Origin: Blastocystis sp. Blastoise
Lineage: Eukaryota > Sar > Bigyra > Opalinata > Blastocystidae
Length of the DNA stretch: 64,000 nt
Assembly (NCBI GenBank): GCA_039096225.1
Contig: JBBPEB010000017.1
Coordinates: forward strand, 202,001 to 266,000
Direction of reading: 5' to 3'
Shown here piece after piece: positions 1 through 22,549 of the stretch. Position numbers and translations under genes: made by a program. The stretch's first letter is position 1; each line of letters starts with the position of its first letter. The notes under the pieces were generated by a model. The model saw nothing but the letters and a program-made list of their open reading frames with translations. It made no database searches and had not been told where the DNA came from.

Positions 1-141
1 AAAGTATATATATATATAAATAATATTTTTATATTTGTCTTTTTTTAATATGTATTTTTATATTTATTTATTGTTGATTCAATAAGAATATATTAATCAT
101 TATAATCTATATATAGATATATTTTAGATAAGATAATAAAA

Positions 142-1893
142 ATGACGAATCCTATTTCTATTACTGTTTTAATGTGTACAATTAATTATATAGTACGATC
201 TTATTCATGGAAATTAAAAGAGATACAAAAGAATTCAATTCTTTCAATAGAAGGACATACTCATGAAGTTCCATTACTTTCAGATATTCAAATGAAACTC
301 AATGAAATTTATACACTTTTCTTTAATACTCTTGATATTATCGATATTTTTATATTTCCAGTATATATATTGTTATTTGAATAGCATTATGTTTCTTTTT
401 TATCTAATCTATTATCTATTGATATATCTTAATAGTAAAAAGAAAAATTCTATTAATATATATATATATAGCCATTAGTAAGAGTTGTAACAGAATGTTG
501 TCTTCATATATATATAAATACAAAAGGAAATAAAAAATGTATATTTATTTATATTAATATTTATATTTTTATTTATATAGTTGAAGAAAGAATTAACCAA
601 TATATGGAAAAGAGTTTTAATGTATTTAGAGATAATATAAAAAGTATATATATATAGTTAATTATAGTATATCCTATTAATCTTACTATATATATATATA
701 TAGATCCTCCTGAAAATAAGTATATAGCTATATTTCTTATATATATTCTATAATATATATATAGACCTATATGTATTGCTGAGTTTTCAAATGCTCTAAT
801 AGACTTCTATATACATGATGATGAAAGAATAAGAAGATGGTATTTTGAAATGTTTAAAATTTGTGTTGAAACTAGTGTATATATATATAAAGTTATATTA
901 TTTTAATTATATATTGTTATAGTTTTCTAAAAGAAATGACGTTTTTGAGAATATTCAAGAAACTCAAGAATTTAAATATATTAATAAAAATGTTAAACAA
1001 TATTTCGATTTTATACTAGTATGTAATATAAATTTAATTCTATAAATATAATTATATAATATTATATAGTCTAATATAACAAATTCTGAGATAGATGAGA
1101 ATTCTTGTTCTTTGCTCTTAGCTTCAATAACCCATTTTAGTATTGGTAATTTTACTAGAGAAACAACACAAACTAAATTATTCTATTTAGATAAACTTGA
1201 AATACTATTTTTTTCTCCATTTGAAAATGTATATATCTAGTTATAATCGTATTCTATTTGTTCATTATTTTTTTATTTAATACTTATTTTTATTATATAT
1301 ATATAGATTCGTATCCAAGCAAAGTGTTGTTTTAACTATTTATATAGTTTTATGTCTAATGAGAATTTAACTACTTTAGTTAAACATTTTTCAGATATAT
1401 ATAATGGAAAGAGTCTTACTAATGAACAAGTATATATATATTTTTATAAAGATATATATTCAATCTAATAATCGTATTATATAGAAATTAATGAAACCAG
1501 AAGTACTAAAAGAAGGAGCAGTATATATATACTATTACTTATATAAATTGTCTATTATTTTAAATATATATAGATCTATGGCTTATGTTCTATACTTGAA
1601 AATGAATACACATGTCGACCTTGTGCTATTAATGCTATTAAAGTTATACTCAATCATATACCACTTTCAGAGTATATATATATAAATTATTTTATTTCTC
1701 CTAAATATCCCATATATAATATTATCTATGATTCACTAATCTTTATAGACAGTGTCAAAAGATTGTGGATATTTCCTTCCAAGAATTATTAAAGCAGTCG
1801 ATTAATTATTATATTCCTTTGAAAACTTATTTTACTGACGAAGAATGGGATATTATAACATCTTCAAATAATACACTCAATTATTTCTCTTAA
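142..1893 (+). CDS. HEAT/ARM-like helical protein, unidentified
   Basis: Multi-exon gene. Exons join in frame across about ten GT-AG introns with (TA)n-rich ends, for example after IFIFP (near 360), after FSPFEN (near 1229) and after SLTNEQ (near 1429). The last exon starts after the AG near 1751 and ends TLNYFS-TAA at 1893. The product is helical, Leu/Ile-rich and soluble, about 350 residues, with blocks such as IRIQAKCCFNYLYSF and RPCAINAIKVILNHIPL that resemble HEAT or armadillo repeat helices. I do not recognise the family. The ATG at 142 is the first one in frame, but a possible acceptor (TTTTAG near 123-128) lies just upstream, so the real 5' end may be outside the window. Exon structure is fairly sure; function is unknown. 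Confidence 0.6.
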
Positions 1894-3826
1894 AACTAGA
1901 TATTTTATTCACTAGCATACTAACTAACATTCTTATATATATATTTATATTCTAATAATAATAAATATTTTATTTAATTTCCTTTTCATCATTTTAAACA
2001 TTAACAGTATATCTATATATATTTTTATAAATACTTATTTTTTTAAATATTTTTTATTATTATTACAAGAATTGTATTTTTTTTTAAATAGTTTTCTGTA
2101 ATTTTTACACAACAAGACAAACATTCTAAATTTCTATTATATACTAATCCATATACCTATTATCTAATGAAAAAATATATTTATATAATATGAGATATTT
2201 TCAGTCCTTTTCCATGCTTTTGTGGCAATTATCATGACAAAAGCTGACTGGAACTGTCAACTTGACTTCAATTGACTTCGTCAAAAAAAAATAAACTGTC
2301 AACAATTAACATTTTGGTTACAATTGCACATGGTAATTCTGTTCAGTGATATGGGAAGGGGTTGAATATTATTAGCTAATGATTTTAATGTTATTTGAAG
2401 ATAACTTGAAAATTTATTTTGATAAATATTTTAATATTATTTAATATATATAAATAGACTATAATAAGAAAGTATATATTTATTAATAATATACCATAAA
2501 TAATACATTTAGATATTATTAAAAACAACAATTTTTCAATTTCAAAATACATTTTAATGTTTATAAATAACATATATATAGTATATTATATGAGAAGAAA
2601 TTAAATAAAAATAGTATATAAAAAAATATTTTGAACATTTTTGTAAAGATAGATAGTATATGATTCATTCGTTTTATTTCAAACTATTGTTATCAATTAA
2701 ATAAATTAATCCTATAAAATGTATATTTAATTAAATATCTTGATATAGATTTTTTACAATTCCAATACTCATAAAGGAATACATTTTACATATAATAATC
2801 AAACTAAGAAAAACAAAGTCTTAAATAATTCATGTATCTTAATTTATATCTTGAAAAATAGATAAAATCATTTATTTATATACTTTATTAGATACATAAT
2901 ACATAATATAAGAAATAAATATACTATTTTATTGTTATACAGAATAACTATTTAATAAGAGAATTAAAATAAAGTAATATGTTTTTTATATATATATTGA
3001 CGGAATGAATGATTCTGAATATTATAAATTATATATACAAATATTTTAGTAGATACTTCTGTGTCATGAATAAATAAAATAAAAACTCAAATATAGATAA
3101 GTATATACTTTTAAGAATGTTTCTATAATATATAAAATAACCTAGAATATATAAACATAAGTTTAGAAGAGAAATGAAAGCTATTTCAATAATGTTTCAC
3201 AGATTCAAACCATGATTATTATAAATTTCATCGGATTGACATATAAAAGAAATTCACTGACTCTCAGATCTAAATAAATAGAATAGAATAAGAGGAAGCC
3301 ATAATTATTGTGATGAACGCTACATCTTTTTATGAATTATATGAATTTAATCCTATATTCGAATGAATTGATTTTAGAAAAATGAATATAACTATTCAAT
3401 AAGAAAACAAAATCGATATTCATGATATTATTGAATGTTCAAGACAATAGGAAAGATTCTCCTTTGATGATCCATTTGAATTGACATAAACTTCTTCCAT
3501 TATTATATACAATACAAATAACTGTTTTATCATGTATAAACGACATCTAAAATGGACTTTATAGATTAACTAATTTTGCTGACTTTTTCTGAAAATGAAC
3601 AAAATTTAAATCTTGGAAAAAAATTAATTTATAGTGAACTTTTGTGATTCATTTATATTTATTTGTTCAGAACTTTCAAGTTTAAATAGAGAATGGATTT
3701 ATGACTTCTTTGAGATTAATATATACTAAATTAAGTCTTTGATACACGATACATCATAAATTCAAGTATGTCATTGCTTACAATATCATTTATGCCAATA
3801 ATGTGTAGCATTATAGTATTAATAGC
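1894..3826. other. Intergenic, no gene seen
   Basis: AT-rich spacer of about 1.9 kb between the HEAT-like gene and the decayed BTB-family gene. No exon chain with flanking GTATAT/TATATAG signals could be assembled. The stretch at 2200-2350 is less AT-rich than its surroundings (several CTGTCAAC and TTGACTTC words) but has no recognisable structure. Confidence 0.4.
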
Positions 3827-5347
3827 ATGCCAAATAACGTATTTCCATTAATTAAAGATAAATGTATTTTAAAAGTTATTAAAACAACATTTTGATCGTA
3901 TTTAGATTTGTTTAAATTTCAAGATGAGACACAAATATGGGTTTCTAAGGAGTTTATTGAGAAAAATCATCAATTTCCCTTTCATAATATAATTATACAT
4001 TCTAATAAATATAAAGATGGCAGTTATTATATAGATATGCTTCCTTTTCATATAGAAAAAGTGATTCATTTTTTAATGAAGGATAACTTGGATATTTCTT
4101 CATTAAACTTTAAAGATAGTTTTGATATATATAGAACACTTCTTGAATATTCAGTTATGCTTGATAATCAAATACAAAATAATTTTGTATTTCACTTAAA
4201 GGAATTATTTCTAAATTATTTAAAAGAAAATAATTACAGTGTTTATGAATATGGAAATGAAGAAGATCAAGCATGTATTTCCATGAAATTACAAGATTCA
4301 ACTTGGAAAATTCTATATATTGATGGTATTGTTATAATTATGTTTATTATTATTGTTATATAGTTATGAATGTTATTTTATACAAAAACTAAGATGAATT
4401 ACAAGTTTATTTAAAGAAGATACATTTAATTATATATATTCTCTCTATATTGTTGTATGTATATATATTTAATATACATTTAATAAATATTTATTATATA
4501 TTTAATATATATTTATTCTAATTTTTTATAATATATTTATTCTAATTTTTTATTATATATTTATATAGTATATGAAAGAAAGAAAATCAATAAATCAGAA
4601 TATTCACTTTTATTTCAAAGTCTTCTGAAAAATGACAGAAAATAAAAATAAAAATAAAAATGAAAAATATGATGAAAAACATTATAACTATAAAGAATCT
4701 CTTCCATTCTTTTACACCTTCAATTTTTATGTGGATAAAAATAATTATTTTATTTCTATTGTGGATCTATATAAAAGTATATAAACTATATTTATAATAA
4801 TATATAAAAGTCTATATTTACTATTATAGGTAATATTATAATTGATTTTAACTATTGTAATTATCGTATCTCTTTTGATGAAAATAAATATGAAACTAAT
4901 TTATCTGTAGAAACCATTGATATTGGTAAAAGTAATTTATATATATATATTATTTATATTATATATATAGATTATATGACATCAGATTATGAACTATTAA
5001 CATTATTAAATTGTATTAAAGAAAATCGATTACCTAATTTAATACAATTAAAAATATGTATATTTATATGTTTATTATTATAGTAATTATTCTATACTCT
5101 ATAAAGGCTTTCAAGGTGAGCAATTTATTCAGCAAGTTATAGACTGTATTATAGATGAAAGAATACCTAAATTAAAACAATTTACATTCTTTTTCTGTAT
5201 ATAAATATAATTATTTATATCTTTCTATATTAAATAGTTGATGTTTCGAAATCATTAATAGAATCATGTAAACATTTAGTGGAATCTTCATTTATTCAAA
5301 AGAATCATATTGATTTTATTTTTTTTGATAATGGAGTTTTTCAGTAA
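3827..5347 (+). pseudogene. Decayed member D of the BTB-repeat family
   Basis: Starts like copies A-C. A short first exon (MPNNVFPLIKDK) is spliced at GATAAAT|GTATTT to an exon with the BTB-like block (FKFQDETQIWVSKEFIEK, then SYYIDMLPFHIEKVIHFL) at 3906-4330. After the next intron the alignable segment runs MNVILYKN and meets a TAA where intact copies read LLTPQRKDEL. The central repeat region of about 600 residues is missing. At 4631-5347 the C-terminal part returns (LLNCIKENRLPNL, ERIPKLKQF, SSFIQKNHIDF) and ends TAA. The intron near 5060-5085 does not keep the frame with GT-AG rules. The simplest reading is a relic with a large internal deletion. The 3' part might alternatively be a separate short gene starting at MTENK (4631). 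Confidence 0.6.
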
Positions 5348-6274
5348 TATTAACTTTACATATATATATTTTATTATTATTTTTTTTAAATTTATATATT
5401 TTTTCTTTATTTAGTTTTATTAAAAATTTGTAATACTTATAAAAAATGTATTCAATAAATAGTTATTAATTTATTATTCTTCTTGTTTTATTCTGTTTTA
5501 TTTTTAAATATAAAGTATAATAAAAATAATAGGATTTATACCAAATATTTCTTTTTTGGATTACTATGAATGTTGTAATAATAAACAAGTATAAACAAAT
5601 AGATCACTATTCTTATAGATATAGGTTACTAAATATATTTTATAAATGTTTTTTGTTCTAAAATTATTAAAGAAAAAAAAATCAATAAATAATTTCATCT
5701 TAGATTCTTGTTATATCTATGCTTCGTTCAATAAAGTTCTAAAAGCAATTGATGAACATCATCAGCTAATTTATAATATGAGCATACTAAATACACATAT
5801 CAATCACTCTTTTATCTATTTCTTATAATTTATATATTATAAAAGTCTTCAATATATACCTTATATCAGCTAAATTGACCTAATGTAAAAAACACATTGA
5901 TCAATAATTTTGTTTTGTTATAATGAGATATTATTGAGAAATTGTCTCCTTTATAAAGCACATGTTTTTCCGTCACAATATTCTTTGTTACTAGGATATA
6001 TTACTAGAAAAAGAATTTTAAAAACGAATTTTCTTCAAAAAAAGGAAAATAATCAGGAAAAAACAGAAAAAAAACAGGATCTACTAGGTTTCAATTTTAT
6101 TTTGTGGCTATAATATAACTATCTTGCTTTTTCCTTCTTTAGAATAAACGAATATATTACTTGGAATGAAATTTAGTATATAAAAAGATTGATTTCTACA
6201 CATAAATAATTTTTTCTAGTCAATTAATCATTGCTTGCATATTTTATTTGTAAGAATTAACTAGGTCATAGAAA
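5348..6274. other. Intergenic
   Basis: Spacer before the gene at 6275. Two short open stretches (5646-5828, 5910-6113) have Lys/Ile/Leu composition typical of random AT-rich reading frames and no splice partners, so I do not call genes. Confidence 0.4.
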
Positions 6275-6976
6275 ATGTCTGAAGTTACTATTGAGATGCA
6301 GAATGGTGAAATAACAAGAGTTATCAATGTAGAAAATGGAATGCGTGAAGTGATCATTCCTTATTCCATTAGATATGAAGATTCATTTAAATTGAATAAG
6401 CATAAACTTGGAAAAGGTAGTATTATTGATTTTGCAAATGAGATTGCTAAAATGAAGCCTCTATTGATGTTTGCTTGTTCTCAATTTGATCCAAATTTTA
6501 AATTACACTTTTTAAAACGAAAGAATGAAAAGAAAAGTGATACAGTCTTTAAAGTATATATATTTCAATCTCGCTATTTTATATTTTTATTATAATATAT
6601 TTATTATTTTGTTTATTATTATCATATTTATTAAATTAATTATTGCTTTATTTATAGATTGAAGATAAAGAAATAGAAAAAAGAATAAAGAATGTATGTA
6701 TAGCTAATGGACCAACACCTGAAGGTATTGAAAAAACTTGTAATTATGTAAAGACAAATTTTAAAGCCCTAAGTAAAGGTATCAAACAAAGAGCAGAATC
6801 ATATTTTTTAAAAGTCAAGTATATTATTATTAATTATATATTATTATTTATATATTATTATTATTATATAATTAACTTATTATTTATATATAGTGACAAA
6901 CTCTTTACTGAGAATGAAGTTCGTATTTGGTTGTTCTTATATGCATGCAATGTACCTATTCAATATTTTGGTCGAG

Positions 6977-7007
<31 letters not shown>

Positions 7008-8305
7008 CAACATATTTATACATTATTCTATTATTTCTATTATATTTATAGCTCCTTGGAAAAAGCCAATACTTCTCAAGTAATTACAAAATACCGATTT
7101 TCTTAAAATATGTATGTATATAATATTATTATTTCATGTTATAAAAATACTATTTTCAAGAAATATGTATACTATATATATTTCTCTATATATAATTTTA
7201 TCTATTTTAATATAATTATTTTCTTATATAGCCAGAAATCCTAAAGAAAAAAATGGAAAGAAAGAATATGGAAATAAGAACGAAAGAAATGAAATGCCTG
7301 TTTCCTATTATCGAATTAGATGAAGATGTATTATCAAATGTTGTTTTTGATACAAAGAATTATTACAAAGATGTTTTTGAGTTCTATATGGATATATATA
7401 GTGAAATCTATTCTCATACTGATATACGTAAATTTATTCCTGGTGGCTTTATTAGATATACTTTTGATAATAAATGCTGTTTGTTTCAAAAAGTCTTGTC
7501 TTCATTGGATACTCAACCTTCTCAACAAGTTGGAAATAGAACAGAATTAGTAACTCTGTCAAGTATACCAATTCAAAATGAAATAGCATTGTATTCTTAT
7601 AGTAATGATAATAATACTGGTATTGAACAAAGTATTCGTAGAGGTTTTACGCATAACGAAAATGAGCCAACTTTAATTGACATGCAAAATTCGTTGATCC
7701 CAGAGAGAAGCTACGCTGTAAATAATGGAGCAAGTGATACTCGAAATTATCAACAAGAATCTATCCCTTGTAATAGTAATCAACAAAATGCTTCTGTTAT
7801 GTGTTATAATAATTCTTTTAACGTTGAATATCAACAAACTTTTAATGATCAACAAGCAGATGCTAATGGTTTTTATTATTTAGCTACAACAGATGAAGGT
7901 ACAGTTCCATGTCTAATCTCTCCAATGATTAATTTATCAATGAACCCAGATAATGTTAGTCATTGTCAATATTCTTTATCTAATTCTAATCATTCTCCTG
8001 TAATAAATGATTATAGTAATATGCCAACTTTTAACAATAATCTTCCTTCTAGTAATATGCCTCCTTCTATGAATATGCTTCCTTCTAATAATCTTCCTTC
8101 TATGAATATGCCTTCTTCTAATAATATGTCTCCTTCTTCTATTCTAATCCCAATTACTGACCCCTATTCTCTATATAATATGACTTTTTCTAATAATACT
8201 TTTCCTTCTCCTTCTGCTGATGATTCTACTCGAAATCTTGATCCTCTATTTATATATCCTTCTGAAAATGAATCGAACGATTCTCTTCCTAACTATTACG
8301 CGTAA
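6275..8305 (+). CDS. Unrecognised protein with Asn/Ser/Pro-rich C-terminus
   Basis: Five exons joined by GT-AG introns: 6275-6552, about 6659-6819, about 6895-6974, about 7052-7110 and about 7233-8305. The N-terminal 250 residues look globular: TIEMQNGEITRVINVENG, then a helical Lys-rich part with ENEVRIWLFLYACNVPIQYF. The C-terminal 250 residues are low complexity with repeated N-M-P-S-S and L-P-S-N units (8030-8140) and end NYYA. A folded N-terminus followed by a long Asn/Ser/Pro/Gln-rich tail is common in AT-rich protist regulators such as transcription factors, but I see no named DNA-binding motif and do not assign a function. ATG 6275 follows the A-rich context GAAA and is the first in frame. 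Confidence 0.7.
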
Positions 8306-9301
8306 ATAATAATTAAATAATTTTTACTTCATTTTAATGTTTAAAAAAAAAATAATATGCAAAAAATAGGAAAAAGAAATGTAAAATAAAAATAATAGAA
8401 AACCTATCTATAAAAAAGTTAAATATTTTTAATGTGCTAATTATTTGGGTAGTTTTTATAAATCTTTATATTTTTTTTAATCATTTTCTACATGATATTT
8501 ATAATATATCTGTCTTTTATTACTATTTATATAATATGTTTTTTATGTTTAAATATATATTTTTACAATATTTTCTTAAAATAGCTTCTTGGTTTGCTAT
8601 ATTATAATTGTACAATATAACTAATTAATTCTTATTAATTTCTATATCTCTATTATCTGTTTAATTAATATATATTATGTTTCCTTTTAAATGTATCTTT
8701 ATATAATTATTATTATACTTTAAATTTTATTATGTCTTTTTTTTATTACTCTAAAGCATTAGCTATAGTTATTCTTATAGCTGATTTCTAAATATAAAAC
8801 TATGTAATATTTATATCTTATATTAATTTTATATTATATACATATACTTCTATTAAATGAGCAATTCTTGCAATCATTATTATTAATAAATAATTCTTTT
8901 TTTTAATTTATATAAAAAGTATATATTATTTCTTAATAAATTTTCTGTCATTTTATTTATTATTTATATCTTATTTATATTATTTCTACAAGCACTTTTT
9001 TTAGTTTATTAATTTAATGCTATAAGATATTTCTGATATTTTTTGAATAAGTTATTTGTTTATTCTAAAAACATATAATTCTTATTTATATATTAATATT
9101 TATATATATTGATTACGTTAACCATATATTCCTTTAATTATATGTTATACATATATGTGAAAGAAAATGAATTAGTTTCGTTTATATATAGCCTACTGAT
9201 GATCAGTAATGTAGTTGGTATATATATATTATAGAAAAAGACACTATATAAGATAAAATGTTTTCGTATTTTGTAATAGTATATATAACAATACTTATTA
9301 T
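8306..9301. other. Intergenic between convergent genes
   Basis: About 1 kb of A/T runs between the 3' ends of the 6275 gene and BTB-repeat copy A. It probably holds both 3' UTRs. No gene seen. Confidence 0.4.
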
Positions 9302-13112
<3,811 letters not shown>

Positions 13113-16100
13113 CACTTGAATTCAACTATAATTACAGAAGGATAATATGTTATTAAGCTTAAAAGATATGTCTTTATATAATCAATAAATAAATATCCTA
13201 AAGTTGCTGAATATAGTCTAATTATCATAAAACATTGAAATAAGAAAGAATAAAACTTGGAAAATCTTTGAAAAAAACTAATGAGAATTTTGTAAAAATT
13301 ACTCTATTGAACATCAACTTTCGCGGTTTTTATTCAGTCTTTTTCAGATAAACTTATTTGAGATTCATATTAAATTTCAGAAACAACACATTATTCACTT
13401 TTTTAAAGCATATTATATGTATTCATTGAAAATGAGATTCTCTTTATGTTTCTATTACAGTATAGAATACATTTATTCTCAATAAAATGAAAGATAATTG
13501 TAATTATGTCAATCAAGTTGAAGAAATGGAGTATATACTTTGTTTAGGTTATTGATATTATATAGAAAAATGTTACTATTATCAAATCATTAATCATTCT
13601 TTCAAACATTATATTTTTTTTAAATAGATTAATACAAATTAATAATATATATCTTAAAATATCATTTAGATATCTATTGAGATGTAAAACATAGTCTTAT
13701 ATATGAAATGATTATCAAAGGAACATCACTCGTATATTCTGAAGTGAAATCACATTAAAAGTATCTGCTTTCTTCAGCGAATCTTATTATTATATTCAGA
13801 ATTCTCTACTCTTTTCTTTATCAAAATCAAGCTTATTAATTAGTCTTATCTGCCTTGAATCCTTATATTAAATGAAATACATATAAAGATAAAGACATTA
13901 TATATGATATTAATGCATATATTATGAAATGCATTTCTTTCTATATCATTATACGGATATTCAAAGTTTTTTATATTTAGCTTATTTTTAAAAATCTACT
14001 CATTTAGTTCTTTCCATCAAATATAATCATAAAAACATATTTTATAAATATTTTTAAATATACATTTATATTAAATTTATTATAATAATTTTCTATGAAC
14101 TCTATGATAAATAAAATATGTATTTGGATACTTTTTAATATATATAAATAACCTATTAATACTATTACTATGTATAAAATATATTTTTAACTTTAACAAT
14201 AAAAGAAAATGGAATATTTACTCTCTTAATTAATATTAATAAATCTATAAAAAAATATATATAAATAATAATAATATAATAAAAAATAAACTAACCACAC
14301 TATCTTAAACAAAACTATTTATCATTTTCTTGTCATATCACTGTAAATATTTGCTTATTACGATTATCCACAATATAATATAAAATAGTTGTTTAGTAAT
14401 ATGATTATATCATTTCTTACTCATAAAAGATAAGTTTAACTGAAAGTGATACTAAAATATAGTCATAAAAGTAAACTAAATCTTTGAATATCTTAGGAGA
14501 ATATATATTATAACACATCATTAACTATTTTAACAAAACATAGATATAGTAGCATCTTAGTTTTTAAAAATAATCATTACAGTTCTAGTATAGAGCATTT
14601 TGAAAATTAAAAAAAAAGATCCCTAAATTCATATATTAATACTTATTACTTTCACTTAAATTATTCATAAGATATAACTATCATAATATGATATAAATCT
14701 AAACTAACAAAACAAAATATTAAAGTTAAATCTCGAATAATAAAAATGGTAGATAATGATTTGAAAATGAAAAGATATATGTATATTAAAAAAAAAGAAA
14801 TATAGGGTCAAGTATCAATATCAAGAAATCTATGAATAGAAAACATATAAGAATATTAAGTAATAAGAGAAGAAATATTAAGAAAGAAAAAATATATATC
14901 TATTGTATTTGGGAATGAAAAAAAAATTATGATAATCGTATTATTAGTGATATAGTGTTTCTATATGAATATAAATAATTATAACAATATCATAGAATGA
15001 TTTGAAAAATTATATATGATATAAAGCAATATAAATATAGTCACAGAAATAATATTAAAGGAACATCATAAAGAATTAATAAAAATAACAATGTTATAAA
15101 ATCTCTATTTCAAAAGAAAGTAAATTATGAAAGAGAATAAGAAATAGAACTAAGAGGATGAACAATTATTAGCAAGTATACATATATATATAATAAAATA
15201 CTTTATATAATAATTGTTTATTATTCACTTTTTATACAAAAAATATTGTGTACAGAAGATATATATGATAAAAAATATAATATATAAAAGGTTAAATTAA
15301 ATTCTAGTATATCAGAGTAATTTATGAATTATGTTATAAATAATTAAAACTAAATAACAATAGAAGCATTAAAGATATAATATAAATAAAGAGATATCTT
15401 AAAAGAAATAATATCATGGAGTATATATATTGAAAGAAAACTATACATTTATTTTTAAACCAACAATAATATTATTAATAAGATAACAATAACATAATTG
15501 AGAAAAAATGTAGTTAAATGATATGATTCTCTTCAGTTGATTAGTTAATAGAGTTTCATTGAAATAATTGGAAACAGTGTCATATTCAAATAAAAAATAT
15601 CAGGTAAATTATGTGAGAAATAATAAGTTTTATATTCTTTTTTAATATATTTGTCTATTATTTATTTATAATAAAATGTTTTTTTAATGAAGCAATTCTT
15701 TTCATTAATGTAAAATAGTTCATTTTTTAAATAGAATATATATATGTGAAAATATTAATAATAGTTTATAGTAATAAAATCTTATTAAAAGAATAATTTA
15801 AACGCTATTTACTTTCTATATAGTTTTATATTCTATTATTTAATATAGTTGAAAAATATATTTAAAAACTATATTAAAAAATAGAGTTCTTTCATAGATT
15901 ATAAATAGCTATTTAAAATATGATTAGACATTTATATTATCCTAACTCTTATTTATATATTTTTTTTATATAACTAGTGAATTTTGAATAATAAATATAT
16001 AATTCTATAAGTTTATTGCCTTTTTACTTTTCTCAATTTTTTTTAATAACGTTATTATGTATGTATATATTTAAATAATTAATCACATATATATTCTACT

Positions 16101-16419
16101 AGTTTTACTATATGAATATTTTCTTTAAATATTTCTATTAAATATGTTAACGATTAGTGTATAAAAAATGAATAGTATCATCTGCTAAATTTATGATACT
16201 GACATATATTGTTTAATTTATTGAATATCATAAAAAAATAATTATATATATATTTAAGTTTTATAAAAACTATTTATAAATAAAATTCAATAGAAATCAA
16301 TCATCTATTAATTAATAATATAGTAAATAAATATATAAAATAATTTAAATACTAAAACATATTAATAAAATAATCTTATTTATATAATATAATAGTTATA
16401 AAATTGTTATAATAATTCA
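13113..16419. other. Long gene-free spacer
   Basis: About 3.3 kb between copy A and the BTB-TLDc relic. Composition is mixed A/T with no long frame on either strand, no repeated unit I can see and no splice-bounded exon series. It contains the 5' flank of copy A. Nothing supportable. Confidence 0.4.
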
Positions 16420-17990
16420 TAATATATAAACATGATTTCTTCCAATACTTCATAATCTTCTAGTATAAAATGATTCACCTTCTATGAACGGCCAGTATTT
16501 ACATATAAAGAATATTATGTATTAGTATTTGAAATACTAGAGTGATTTTAAAACGAGAAGAACTTATATCACTATAACAATCATCTACTATTTCTATATC
16601 ATCACCCATATAATCAGTATAATATAAATAACAACATTTACTACTTTTTTATTACTATTAGTATAATCATAATTGGTTTGAGGAATACCAGGTTAGTTTC
16701 TTAAATTAGAAGCTTTATTGAAAATAAATTCCAAACAATATAATATATATTGAATATTCTTTAAAATGAAATTTGTATATATACTATATGAATTATAACA
16801 ACTTTAATCTGTATATCTTCCAAATTTATTCATATAATTATTATGACCTATATGTTTGATTATAGTTATTATTTCTCCTTTATTATCACAATATTTATGG
16901 AATTCACTTGCTTTATAATTATGTTCACTTGCTCTATATATATAATTATATAATATATAAAAAATAAATACCTAAATAATAATTTCCATCTCTTTTCTGT
17001 ACCAAGCCAATTCATTAAAGAAACTTTTGTAGAAGGATCAACTATATATGAATGAAGAAATGAAACATTAATGTTCCATCCATTTTTTACACTATTTCTT
17101 CCCTTATAACCAAATAAACTATACATTTCATTTTCTAATAAATCTCTGTTTATATTCTTTGTTTCTTCTTCAGAAATATAAATATAATTATATTGAATAT
17201 ATTCATTGATATAATTAATATATTCAAAATTCATATTCATATACATTTCATTATTTTCTTCATCATAATCTACATATCCATCATCATATTCATTTACTAT
17301 ATTATTCCATAATCCATTCTTCTTCCAATAATCTCTTAAGAGTTCATCCTTTTTACCATTAATATACAGTATAACGTCATCACCTTCTTTATATAATACC
17401 TTATGATCTCTTCTACAATAAGTTTTCATTAATTCTTCAGGAATAGGTAATTCACAATATTCAAATAAACTCAATAATTCAAGTTGATCTTTTAACACTA
17501 GTTGATCAACATTAATTGACTCATTCATTAAAGAATCAATTAATAAAGGAAAAAGTGTTTCATCACCACGATAATCTAAAAAAATATTACCATCATTAGT
17601 TTTTTTATCATCTTGACATTGTTCATATAAAAATGTTCCTACTAAACTATTTGTTATTCTTTTAGGAAGAGAATAAGCAGGACCATTATTCGTGAATCGA
17701 ATATAATCAATTCCATTATCATTATTATTCTTATTTAAATCATTTTTATTCAGAAAAGAAGATTCTTGGATAATTATACTTGGATCATCACCATACTTAT
17801 CATTCATTCCTTCACAATTTTTTGTTAATCGATTCACTAATTCGTTCACGGACTCACCTGAATGAATACAGAAACTTATTGACTTACTTAAAATACCAAT
17901 CAAATCACCAATCAGTCTTTCAAAATGAATTACATCCTTCTGAATATCACCAATCTTATTACCATCAAATTCTACCTTCTCTTTCACCAT
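16420..17990 (-). pseudogene. BTB-TLDc protein, C-terminal half decayed
   Basis: Open from MVKEKVEFDGNKIG (17990). An in-frame Met at 18038 adds only a Phe/Leu-rich stretch encoded by a T-run, so I prefer 17990. Order: helical N-terminus (residues about 1-50), a BTB/T1-like domain (NGPAYSLPKRITNSLVGTF, GNIFLDYRGDETLFPLLIDS; about 95-190), then the start of a TLDc domain (SFLHSYIVDPSTKVSLMNWL, KRWKLLFR). The GT-AG intron 16971-16934 joins to ASEHNYKASEFHKYCDNKG, ITIIKHIGH. The frame then meets TAA at 16804-16806, inside TLDc at the point where family members continue. Homologous-looking remnants follow with several stops (IPQTNYDYTNSN near 16675; HFILEDYEVLEEI near 16455). TLDc proteins are linked to oxidative-stress resistance in other eukaryotes; here the domain is interrupted. 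Confidence 0.65.
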
Positions 17991-18340
17991 TCTTAACAAT
18001 AAAAAAAATAGAATAAAAATGAAAACTTTTTTAAACACTCTTTTTCTATCTTATATAGAGAAACTTGTTTCTCTAATTCAAAATTCCAGTTAAAAAACTC
18101 ATTTGTGAAATATATTCCTTTATAGCGTAAAATTTTATAATTATAGTAATAAATAATAATTCAATATATAAAAAAATCAACTACATAAAACATTAATTTA
18201 TAATATATTAACTGTTATTATTCATTTTTCTCAAATTAAACAACAGTAATAGTAAACATATAATTTATAGAAACGTTAATAATCATTAAAAAAGTGAGAA
18301 TAAAAAGATATATGAATAGAAAAATACAAATATAAAAAAT
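17991..18340. other. Intergenic
   Basis: Short spacer between the 3' end of BTB-repeat copy B and the BTB-TLDc start; holds a T-rich leader just upstream of 17990. Confidence 0.4.
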
Positions 18341-22549
<4,209 letters not shown>

